A stretch of 11,720 nt of DNA from Anaeromyxobacter dehalogenans (GTDB lineage: Bacteria; Myxococcota_A; UBA9042; DTJE01): NCBI GenBank assembly GCA_020722625.1, contig DYKK01000057.1:1-11720 (forward strand), given 5' to 3'. A model generated the notes under the pieces. That model worked only from the letters and a program-made list of their open reading frames with translations, ran no database searches and was not told the origin of the DNA. Both the position numbers and the translations under genes were made by a program. Below, piece by piece: positions 6,354-11,720 of the stretch; the stretch's first letter is position 1, and each line of letters opens with the position of its first letter.

Positions 6354-8537
6354 TCACGGATTGAAGTTGAAATCGGGGTTCACGTACTGCGGGATGATCA
6401 CCGGGGCGCCGCCCACCTCGTACTCGACGAACGGCTTGTCGGGATTGGCGCAGCACACCTCCCCGGCCTCCCACAGGTCCTGCATCTTCATCTTGGGGGC
6501 CTTCTTTTCGTACTTCAGGTCCCCGTCCAGGAAGACCCGCAGGGTCGGGTACGACGCGCCGAACGTGTGGTCGTCCCAGTAGTGGACCCCGACCTTGTAG
6601 CACTCGCCGGGGGGCGAGCGGTCGTAGTGGAAGTTCTCCGGACCCGCCCCATCCGTGTCGTCGCGGTCCAGGCGCGGCTGGTCCAGGACCGGGTCCCCTC
6701 CCTCGACCCAGGTCGGCCGCGGATTGAACCAGAAGCAGTCCCACTTCGTGTCGAAGAACCCGTCGGGCTGGCCGTCCTTGTCAATGTCCGGGCCGCCCGC
6801 GTACCGGTGCACGATGTGGAGGTCCATGTCCGACCCGCAGTTCTTGCCCGTGCCGCACTCGTCCGTCGGGTCCGGGTCGAGCGGGGTCTCCCAGGTCAAC
6901 TCGACCACGCACCCCTCGCCCGCCTTGACGTGGACGAGTTTGCAGCACGGGTCCGAGGGGATTCCTAGCGTATTGAAGACCTTCAAGCAGAATAGATAAT
7001 CACCAACGACATTGACCTCGAAAGTCGGGGTTGGGAAGGTATAGGATGGCTGGAAGACGTCCGCGGACCCGGGCGGGGTCGTCGCGCTCCACTCCCACGC
7101 CACGACGCCCCCCCCGGGCATCGGGTCGTACGACTGGTCGTAGAAGGACAGGCGGTCCAGGACCAGCACGGACTCGCCGTCCCCGACCTCGCCCTCCTTG
7201 GGGGACGTGATCTTGAACTCGCAGACCGGCTTCTCGCCCTCGACCGCCCTGCCGCTGACCGGGACCAGGACCTCGGGTCGCGGCGAGGAGTTCGCCACCC
7301 GGATCGTGTCCTCGTCGGACAGGACGGTCCCGTCCTGCGCGGCCTTCACCGCCTCGGGCAGGTACGTCACCATGAAGGTCTTGCGGTCACCGGGGTTCAA
7401 GACGAGAGGCTCGGCCTCGGACGGGGTTCCGATCCCCTGGAGGTCCAGCCGGAACGGGCTCTGGTCCCCTGCCTGAAGCGCGAGCGACGTCACCTCGACG
7501 GTCTTGTCGCCGCACGAGAACAACTCGACCGCCTCGGCGTGGAACGTGCCCTTCATCACGGTCCCGAAGTCCACCTTGTCCGGGATCGCGCGCAGGCAGG
7601 GACCGCTGACGTTGGCCCAGAACTCCACGTCCATCCCCTGGCCCGCCGCGGCGTCGTAGTCCGGGTCGTTGGACAGAAACGTAAGGAAGGCCTTGGCGGG
7701 CAGGTCGTCCACTGCTTCATACCGGACGCGGACCTTGTACTCCCCGTTCGCGGGGATAATCATGGGTCCGGCGCAGGCACTGCCCAGCGTCGTGGGCTCG
7801 GCCCCGCCCTCCACCTGCACCCATTTCTCGATGAACGGCACCTTATCGAGGGGCTCATCGGGTCCCTGGTCGTCGGCCCACTGGCATTTCCACGTGAACG
7901 AGAACCTCGGGGACCCCTTGTACCGCACGTCGGACACGACGAGGTCCCCGAGCCCGGTGTTGCGCAGCGCCAGAAACGACTCCGCGGACTGGCCCTCCTC
8001 GACCATCCCGAGGTCCACGACCGTCGGGGCGGCCACGATGTGCGGGGTCGGGATCGGGGCCGTGATCCGGATCGTCAGGTCTCGCTCGTCCGCATCCCGC
8101 GTGTCGCTGAGTATGTGGACCGTCGCGGAGCGCTCGCACACGGTGTCCGGGGCGGTGTAGGTCACCTGGACGTGCACGGATTCCGGCTTTCCGGTGGCCG
8201 GCCCGTCGCCCGGGCCCGCGATCGCGACGGGGAAGACCACGCCGTCATCCCAGGTCAGCGAGAAGGTATTCTCGGGGTCCCCGGCGCACAGAGACTGCTC
8301 GATCGTGACCGACGAGACGGTCAGCAAGGAGCCGCTCACCGTGTTTCTGATGGAAAAGTCGTGGGTCTGGCCCTGTTCCGCGCCCGTGGACGCCAGCAGC
8401 AATACCTCCCGGTCCGGGGGGTCAATGGCGATGATCGGGGGGTCGTACACCTTCTGCTTGCTACCGCTGCCACCACAGGCCGCGAGGACGGCCAGGAGCG
8501 TCACGCCAAGGTGTTTCGCGGTTCGGGTCCGTGTCAT
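6354..8537 (-). CDS. Large lipoprotein with Ig-like (choice-of-anchor D), PKD-like and YfaP/DUF2135-like domains
   Basis: 727-residue exported lipoprotein: signal peptide 1-20 and lipobox L18-A-A-C21. Three consecutive Ig-like modules resemble ASPM/SPD-2/Hydin or choice-of-anchor D domains (about 31-160, 165-310, 315-431); VDLGMVEEGQSAE and VDFGTVMKG mark the beginnings of two. A PKD-like module (about 437-538, WEWSATTPPG) follows. The C-terminal domain (about 543-700) resembles the DUF2135/YfaP type: LTWETP, DMDLHIVH, LDRDDTDGAGPEN, GECYKVGVHYW. Residues 584-592 (DIDKDGQPD) match a Ca2+-binding thrombospondin-3/EF-hand-like loop, which suggests calcium binding. Start ATG 8537 is preferred over ATG 8564, since it has GAGGGG just upstream and gives a proper signal peptide, while the earlier ATG overlaps the candidate promoter. 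It is first gene of an operon with the Cys-rich lipoprotein. Confidence 0.94.
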   Translation of the reverse strand: MTRTRTAKHLGVTLLAVLAACGGSGSKQKVYDPPIIAIDPPDREVLLLASTGAEQGQTHDFSIRNTVSGSLLTVSSVTIEQSLCAGDPENTFSLTWDDGVVFPVAIAGPGDGPATGKPESVHVQVTYTAPDTVCERSATVHILSDTRDADERDLTIRITAPIPTPHIVAAPTVVDLGMVEEGQSAESFLALRNTGLGDLVVSDVRYKGSPRFSFTWKCQWADDQGPDEPLDKVPFIEKWVQVEGGAEPTTLGSACAGPMIIPANGEYKVRVRYEAVDDLPAKAFLTFLSNDPDYDAAAGQGMDVEFWANVSGPCLRAIPDKVDFGTVMKGTFHAEAVELFSCGDKTVEVTSLALQAGDQSPFRLDLQGIGTPSEAEPLVLNPGDRKTFMVTYLPEAVKAAQDGTVLSDEDTIRVANSSPRPEVLVPVSGRAVEGEKPVCEFKITSPKEGEVGDGESVLVLDRLSFYDQSYDPMPGGGVVAWEWSATTPPGSADVFQPSYTFPTPTFEVNVVGDYLFCLKVFNTLGIPSDPCCKLVHVKAGEGCVVELTWETPLDPDPTDECGTGKNCGSDMDLHIVHRYAGGPDIDKDGQPDGFFDTKWDCFWFNPRPTWVEGGDPVLDQPRLDRDDTDGAGPENFHYDRSPPGECYKVGVHYWDDHTFGASYPTLRVFLDGDLKYEKKAPKMKMQDLWEAGEVCCANPDKPFVEYEVGGAPVIIPQYVNPDFNFNP

Positions 8538-8562
8538 GGTCCCCTCAATCCAGGCCGGCGAC

Positions 8563-8592
8563 ATGATACCGAGGCAGGGGAGGTGGAAGCAA
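8563..8592 (-). promoter_or_regulatory. Candidate promoter of the large lipoprotein operon
   Basis: On the minus strand TTGCTT (8587-8592), an 18-nt spacer and TATCAT (8563-8568, one mismatch to TATAAT) would start transcription near 8556, about 18 nt before ATG 8537. The -10 is good and the -35 is weak, so confidence is limited. Confidence 0.42.
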
Positions 8593-8657
8593 GTGCCGAT
8601 CGTCGCCCAGAATCCGGCGCCAAATTCCGGAGCACCTTGAAGTCACTTGAAAACGGC

Positions 8658-8709
8658 CACCGCGACACCGGGTGCCGGATCCCGGACCCCGGACGCCGGA
8701 TGCCGGGGC
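8658..8709. repeat. Heptanucleotide tandem array 1 (CCGGANN)
   Basis: Six consecutive 7-nt units run from 8668 to 8709: CCGGGTG, CCGGATC, CCGGACC, CCGGACG, CCGGATG, CCGGGGC. The 44-nt block 8658-8701 matches 8801-8844 at 41 of 44 positions, including the flank CACCGCGAC. CCGG is self-complementary, so any two units can pair and the transcript could fold. The array lies between the small membrane gene and the large lipoprotein gene, in a stretch where I see no convincing coding. Confidence 0.85.
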
Positions 8710-8754
8710 AGTGGCAGTGACAGGGGACAGTGACAGTGTCAGTGACAGCGTCAG
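8709..8754. repeat. Imperfect hexanucleotide tandem array (CAGTGA)
   Basis: Directly after array 1 come seven units close to CAGTGA: CAGTGG, CAGTGA, CAGGGGA (one extra base), CAGTGA, CAGTGT, CAGTGA, CAGCGT, then a partial CAGG. The segment TGACA-G-TGTCA (8731-8741) is also an inverted repeat. Its composition is less GC-rich than its surroundings. Function unknown. Confidence 0.8.
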
Positions 8755-8800
8755 GCCCACGTTGGACGCGGGGGATGGAGGCATGACCACGTGGCATGTT

Positions 8801-8852
8801 CACCGCGACGCCGGACGCCGGATCCCGGACCCCGGACGCCGGATCCAGGGTC
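8801..8852. repeat. Heptanucleotide tandem array 2 (CCGGANN), just 3' of the GltJ-like module
   Basis: Units from 8811: CCGGACG, CCGGATC, CCGGACC, CCGGACG, CCGGATC, then a decayed CAGGGTC ending at 8852. It is a direct repeat of array 1 at 143 bp distance, with the same unit order in the middle. On the minus strand it begins 4 nt after the stop of the 53-codon membrane gene, so it would be the 3' end of that transcript, where CCGG/CCGG pairing could protect or terminate the RNA. That role is inference. Confidence 0.85.
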
Positions 8853-8856
8853 GCGC

Positions 8857-9018
8857 TCACCGGAAGAGCGCCATGCACCCCGACCCCGCGCGGCCGATCG
8901 CGTCCTGGAAGACCAGGACCACGACCAGGACCAGCGTGTAGAACGCAACGCGGAGGATCAGGGCGCGGTTCGACGGGGGGCGCTCACGAGTCCACCTGCG
9001 TCGTTCCCTTCGGACCAC
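8857..9018 (-). CDS. Small single-pass membrane protein (53 aa), not previously obvious
   Basis: Short reading frame beginning at GTG 9018 and ending with TGA at 8857-8859. The N-terminus is very basic (six Arg in the first ten residues), followed by one hydrophobic segment at about 19-37 (ALILRVAFYTLVLVVVLVF) and a short tail FQDAIGRAGSGCMALFR with one Cys. Support: GGGAGG (9027-9032) 8 nt before the start, position 25 nt after the stop of the preceding same-strand gene, strong G/C preference at third codon positions like the neighbours, and a sensible topology (N-in by the positive-inside rule). A 12-nt near-tandem repeat here (8911-8934) is explained by Leu-Val codons. I recognise no family. 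It could be a membrane partner of the GltJ-like protein, but this is only from position. Chance remains possible for so short a frame. Confidence 0.55.
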   Translation of the reverse strand: MVRRERRRWTRERPPSNRALILRVAFYTLVLVVVLVFQDAIGRAGSGCMALFR

Positions 9019-9043
9019 GGTCCTGCCCTCCCGGAGGCCCTTC

Positions 9044-9652
9044 CTACTGGAACGACAGGCTGCTCGCGAAGAACGGAAACGGCCAGGCCTCGTCCGCGTC
9101 CAGGCCGTTCTCGTCCTTCAGCACCTTGTGGAGGATGACGACGATCCGATGGCCGTCCCCGGACCAGTGGACCGCCTTCAGCGTGACCTTGGCCGGGCCC
9201 GACGTCCCCTGCTCGACCTTGAACGTGTGCAGGCGCGCGCTGCGGTTGCCGCGCAGGACGTTGAGGTCGAAGCGGATGCCCCTCGGAACGCCGATGATCG
9301 TGTACGTCCCGTCGGGCGATGCCTGCGAGTCCGTGCCCGGGTCCGTGATGCGGTGCTTCTTCACGGTCTCCTCGCGCAGGCGCTTCTCGTCCAGCGGGTT
9401 GTCGATCGGGGTCCCCTTGACCTGCTTCCCGGTATCGGCGGACCGAAGGGACAGGAACGTCCCCATCTGCTCGTCCCGGATCAGCAGCAGGTACTGCTTC
9501 CCGTCCGCGGTGAACCCGCAGAACTCGATGGTGCGGACCGTGTCATGACCCGCGAGGGCCACCAGGGCGAAGAGAAAGACGACCAGAAAGGACGCGAATC
9601 GCCCCGCTGCGAGCGCGGCCTTTCCCGCGCCCGGAATCGTTCGTGCCGGCAT
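9044..9652 (-). CDS. Predicted exported protein, function unknown
   Basis: 202-residue protein with a signal peptide: basic start (R4, K11, R18), hydrophobic core 19-33, and a likely signal peptidase I site after A32-L-A34; an uncleaved anchor is possible. The mature part has strand-rich stretches resembling single blades of TolB/WD40-type beta-propellers: CGFTADGKQYLLLIRDEQ then SLRSADTGK, and HWSGDGHRIVVILHKVL near the end. At this length it cannot be a whole propeller. It ends in an aromatic tail (FPFFASSLSFQ). I do not recognise the family with confidence. Start ATG 9652 is supported by AAGGAGG (9661-9667) 8 nt upstream; longer in-frame starts would bury the signal peptide. It lies 47 nt after the GltJ-like gene and 25 nt before the small membrane gene, so it is the probable middle gene of an operon. 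Confidence 0.87.
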   Translation of the reverse strand: MPARTIPGAGKAALAAGRFASFLVVFLFALVALAGHDTVRTIEFCGFTADGKQYLLLIRDEQMGTFLSLRSADTGKQVKGTPIDNPLDEKRLREETVKKHRITDPGTDSQASPDGTYTIIGVPRGIRFDLNVLRGNRSARLHTFKVEQGTSGPAKVTLKAVHWSGDGHRIVVILHKVLKDENGLDADEAWPFPFFASSLSFQ

Positions 9653-9699
9653 GAGACCTTCCTCCTTCAGGGAAGCCCGGACGACGACCAGGCCCGCGG

Positions 9700-11538
9700 T
9701 CACAACAGCAGCGTCGTCCGGATCGTCGCCTCCTCGTCCGGCGGCGGGAACGCCCATCCGCCCACGATGCGGCGGATGCACTCGTCGAGCCCGTCGTCCC
9801 GGGGGCCGGCGGCCTGATCGACCACGATGTCGTGCACCTTCCCGTCGAGACCGACGCTGAATCCCAGGACCACCTTGACCGGGAGGTCCGTCTTGCGCTT
9901 CATCCGGGCCTTGCAGTCCGAGAACTTGCGCATCTTCGTCGACAGGAAGGCGTCCATCCCGTCCCGGTCGAAGCGGTGCTGCGGCATCTCGGTGAGGGTC
10001 CGGGGCTTCACGTCCACCATCGTCTCGGCGTGCCCGTTGTCGCCGTTCCCGAGGATCCCGGCATACCGCTGGAACTCGGCGCTCAGGGTGGGGTCCACCT
10101 CGGGCGCCCTGGCGAGTCTCGGCTCGGGGACCTCGATGCGGGCCGCCGGCGCGCCGTGGTTCCCCGGGGACCGTCCCGCGGGCCGCCGCCGCTCCTCGGC
10201 CCGCGAAGGGGCCGGGGCGATCTCGTCCGGTTTCGCGGGCTTCGGGACCGCGTACAGGGTCTGTCGGAAGGTCGGAACCTCGCCGTCTTCCCGCAGGGCG
10301 ATCCCGAGCTCCGCGGGGCCGGCGCTGAAGGACCAGTACAGCACGAGCCCGATGACCCCCGCCACCAGGACCCCAAGGGACCCGAAGATGACCAGGCTCC
10401 GGCGCTTGCTCCGGCGCGTGAGCCGGACCATCACGCTGAAGTCCTGAAGACGCGGCGCGTGTCCCCGGGGACGTCCTCCCGCCCGGTGTTCCGGGACGGG
10501 GGGTGCCGCGACGGCGTGGTCCGCCTCGGGGACCGCTTCGGCCGCGGGCGCGGCCGGCCAGGCCTCGGACGGCAGGACGAACGCCCGCGAGAAGAAGCGC
10601 TTTTCTTCCTGGGTCACGGCGAGTCCGGTCGGGGAGAGCGCGTCGTGGGAAGGGGGAGGCTCCACCGCCGGGGCGGGTCGGGTGCCGCGGGGACCGGGCG
10701 CGCCCGGGACCGCGTCCGGGATCTCCGGTTCCTCGGGCTGGACCTCGCGGATCTTGCGCAGGTCAATCGCGGGGCGCGATATCTTCGAGTACAGGGCGTC
10801 CACCGGTTCCGGACCGACCGCGCGCGCCGTTTCCGGGTTGCGGTGGGTCTCCCCGGCCCGGGGTGGCTCCCGGGGGGGAGGGAGCGGCGGTGGCAGTTCG
10901 GAGTCCTCTGGTGGGGCCGCCGGTCCGCCGCCGGCCGCCCCGGTCGGCGGCGGCGGCGCGGGAACCGGCTGCGACGATCCCGACTCCGCGGGGGGAGCGG
11001 TCCTCGACCGCAAGGCCGCATCGAGGATGTCCGCGAGCTCGGGGATCTGGTTCAGTCGCGTCCACGCCGCCATCGTCGGACGCCACAGGAAGGAACGCTC
11101 GTGCAGTTCCCCCGCCGACAACCGTTCGAGGAGTTCCTCGCGGTGGAAGGGGCCGACCCTCTGTCCGTGCCGGATCGCGTACCACGACTCGGTCCCCGTG
11201 GGCTTCGCCGCCGGGACGGCCGGCTGGGCCCCGGTCCGGGTCGTAGGGTGGGTCGGAGCGGCCGCGGGCTCGGGGGCGGCCCTGGGGACCACCGTGGGCG
11301 CTCTCTGGGTCAAGCGGACCTCGGAGATCGTCGGGTGTCTCGCCGGGGCGGACGGATGCGCACCGGAGCCGGCCGCGCCCGATGCCGGCGCGGCCTCGAC
11401 GGGCGTCGCGTGGGTCGCGGGGTCCCGCAGGAGGTGCACCTGACCACATTTCGGGCAGGTGAAGCGGAGCACCTTGCCCGCGAGTCGGTCGTCCCCCACC
11501 CGGAAACGGGAGCCGCACTTCAGACAGGCGAAGACCAT
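9700..11538 (-). CDS. GltJ/AgmX-like protein: zinc ribbon, GYF domain, TM helix, TonB-like C-terminal domain
   Basis: 612 residues. Residues 1-32 are an MJ0042-type zinc ribbon with C5-x2-C8 and C28-x2-C31. Residues 118-172 are a GYF_2 domain (W119-Y120, G129-P130-F131, W152, W159). A long Pro/Ala-rich linker runs to about 370. One transmembrane helix (381-402) follows the basic stretch RRSKRR, placing the N-terminus in the cytoplasm and the C-terminus in the periplasm. Residues 531-612 are the AgmX/PglI-type TonB-like domain (VVLGFSVGLDGKV, GGWAFPPPDEE) with C542 and C587, a possible disulfide. The same domain order is known from Myxococcus xanthus GltJ (AgmX), where the cytoplasmic domains respond to MglA at gliding focal adhesions and the C-terminus acts in the envelope. 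No other glt gene is in the window, so a motility role is not shown. ATG 11538 has GAGGGG 7 nt upstream; an ATG at 11613 overlaps the candidate promoter. Confidence 0.95.
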   Translation of the reverse strand: MVFACLKCGSRFRVGDDRLAGKVLRFTCPKCGQVHLLRDPATHATPVEAAPASGAAGSGAHPSAPARHPTISEVRLTQRAPTVVPRAAPEPAAAPTHPTTRTGAQPAVPAAKPTGTESWYAIRHGQRVGPFHREELLERLSAGELHERSFLWRPTMAAWTRLNQIPELADILDAALRSRTAPPAESGSSQPVPAPPPPTGAAGGGPAAPPEDSELPPPLPPPREPPRAGETHRNPETARAVGPEPVDALYSKISRPAIDLRKIREVQPEEPEIPDAVPGAPGPRGTRPAPAVEPPPSHDALSPTGLAVTQEEKRFFSRAFVLPSEAWPAAPAAEAVPEADHAVAAPPVPEHRAGGRPRGHAPRLQDFSVMVRLTRRSKRRSLVIFGSLGVLVAGVIGLVLYWSFSAGPAELGIALREDGEVPTFRQTLYAVPKPAKPDEIAPAPSRAEERRRPAGRSPGNHGAPAARIEVPEPRLARAPEVDPTLSAEFQRYAGILGNGDNGHAETMVDVKPRTLTEMPQHRFDRDGMDAFLSTKMRKFSDCKARMKRKTDLPVKVVLGFSVGLDGKVHDIVVDQAAGPRDDGLDECIRRIVGGWAFPPPDEEATIRTTLLL

Positions 11539-11567
11539 GACCGCACCCCTCGGGACCCGGCGCCGTG

Positions 11568-11665
11568 GTGTCCCCGGTGGCCCGGGATTCGATTCCGCAT
11601 CAATTGATATCACGCGAGTGCTGGGGACACAAGACAGGGGTCGGGAGGCTTCTGTCCCCGACCCC
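11568..11665. repeat. REP-like cluster of inverted repeats built on GGGGACA and GGGGTCGGG
   Basis: GTGTCCCC (11568-11575) and GGGGACAC (11623-11630) form an 8-bp inverted pair. A 9-bp stem GGGGTCGGG/CCCGACCCC (11637-11645/11657-11665) encloses an 11-nt loop. GGGGACA (11623-11629) can instead pair with TGTCCCC (11653-11659), so the last two stems exclude each other. There is no T-tract. It resembles dispersed intergenic palindromes (REP-type); the stems are seen, the class is inference. Confidence 0.5.
11604..11632 (-). promoter_or_regulatory. Candidate promoter of the GltJ-like operon, with overlapping palindrome
   Basis: Minus-strand TTGTGT (11627-11632), a 17-nt spacer and TATCAA (11604-11609) preceded by TGA, i.e. 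an extended -10 (TGN). The start would fall near 11597, about 59 nt before ATG 11538. A perfect 10-bp palindrome ATCAATTGAT (11599-11608) overlaps the -10 and could be an operator. The -35 is poor, so this rests on the AT-rich extended -10. Confidence 0.42.
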
Positions 11666-11679
11666 GCCGGGGAGTTTGC

Positions 11680-11720
11680 ATCCGGGGACCGGGGTCCGGG
11701 ATCCGGGGTCCGGGATCCGG
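11680..11720. repeat. Heptanucleotide array 3, opposite orientation, cut by window end
   Basis: Read on the plus strand the 7-nt units are ATCCGGG, GACCGGG, GTCCGGG, ATCCGGG, GTCCGGG, ATCCGG and continue past the window. On the minus strand these are the same CCGGATC/CCGGACC units as arrays 1 and 2, so array 3 is inverted relative to them. It lies upstream of the GltJ-like operon promoter. Confidence 0.85.

Noticed and set aside
6346..6744. N-terminal extension of the Cys-rich lipoprotein frame
   Set aside because: It overlaps the well-supported C-terminal domain of the upstream lipoprotein and would bury the signal peptide that begins at 6345.
7539..8720. Plus-strand open frame (about 393 codons)
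   Set aside because: It is antisense to the large lipoprotein and continues into the repeat region; no motif and composition typical of a shadow frame.
8786..8793. CCACGTGG palindrome as an operator
   Set aside because: Short 8-bp palindrome in GC-rich DNA, not placed at any promoter boxes I can find; flanking CATG copies are not symmetric.
8658..8852. CRISPR array
   Set aside because: Units are 6-7 nt without spacers, and the 44-nt block is present only twice; no cas genes.
8911..8934. 12-nt near-perfect tandem repeat (GACCAGGACCAC/G)
   Set aside because: It is explained by alternating Leu and Val codons in the transmembrane segment of the minus-strand small gene.
8783..8941. Plus-strand 52-codon frame with a GGAGG before ATG 8783
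   Set aside because: Half of it is the heptanucleotide array read as PDPG/GRR peptides and the rest is antisense to the better-supported small membrane gene; no TM or domain.
9832..11607. Long open plus-strand frame (about 591 codons)
   Set aside because: It is the mirror of the GltJ-like gene, whose zinc ribbon, GYF, TM and TonB-like domains are unmistakable; the plus-strand product is low-complexity Arg/Gly.

Overview
This is a very GC-rich window, probably from a Myxococcota or related deltaproteobacterial lineage. That placement is inference. It rests on two secreted-protein styles common there: Cys-rich repeats of the CxPxCxGxxCGxDGCGGxC type, and a zinc ribbon + GYF + TonB-like C-terminus protein built like myxobacterial GltJ/AgmX. 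No RNA genes, insertion sequences, phage genes or CRISPR arrays were seen.

Layout. Bases 1-145 hold a hairpin-rich leader. Bases 146-3868 (+) are a tight metabolic operon, panB-panC-transketolase: pantothenate (coenzyme A precursor) synthesis plus a pentose-phosphate enzyme, with panC and tkt overlapping by ATGA. Bases 3872-5251 (-) run convergently into tkt with only 3 bp between stops. They encode a small lipoprotein followed by an alpha/beta hydrolase, behind a near-consensus sigma70-type promoter (TTGGCG-17-TATAAT, 5325-5353). Bases 5371-8537 (-) are a second operon of two large surface lipoproteins 8 nt apart: an Ig-like/PKD/YfaP-like protein, then a Cys-rich PPC-like protein. Bases 8538-8856 are intergenic and carry unusual short tandem repeats: 7-nt CCGGANN arrays and a 6-nt CAGTGA array. 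Bases 8857-11538 (-) are a third module: the GltJ-like transmembrane protein, an exported protein of unknown function, and a previously easy-to-miss 53-codon membrane peptide. Bases 11539-11720 carry its probable promoter, REP-like inverted repeats and another CCGGANN array in the opposite orientation, cut by the window edge.

Functionally the left third is housekeeping metabolism and the right two thirds is cell-envelope material of mostly unknown role. The parts most worth a second look are the GltJ-like three-gene module bracketed by inverted heptanucleotide arrays, and the small membrane gene inside it. Nothing in the window proves a new system.
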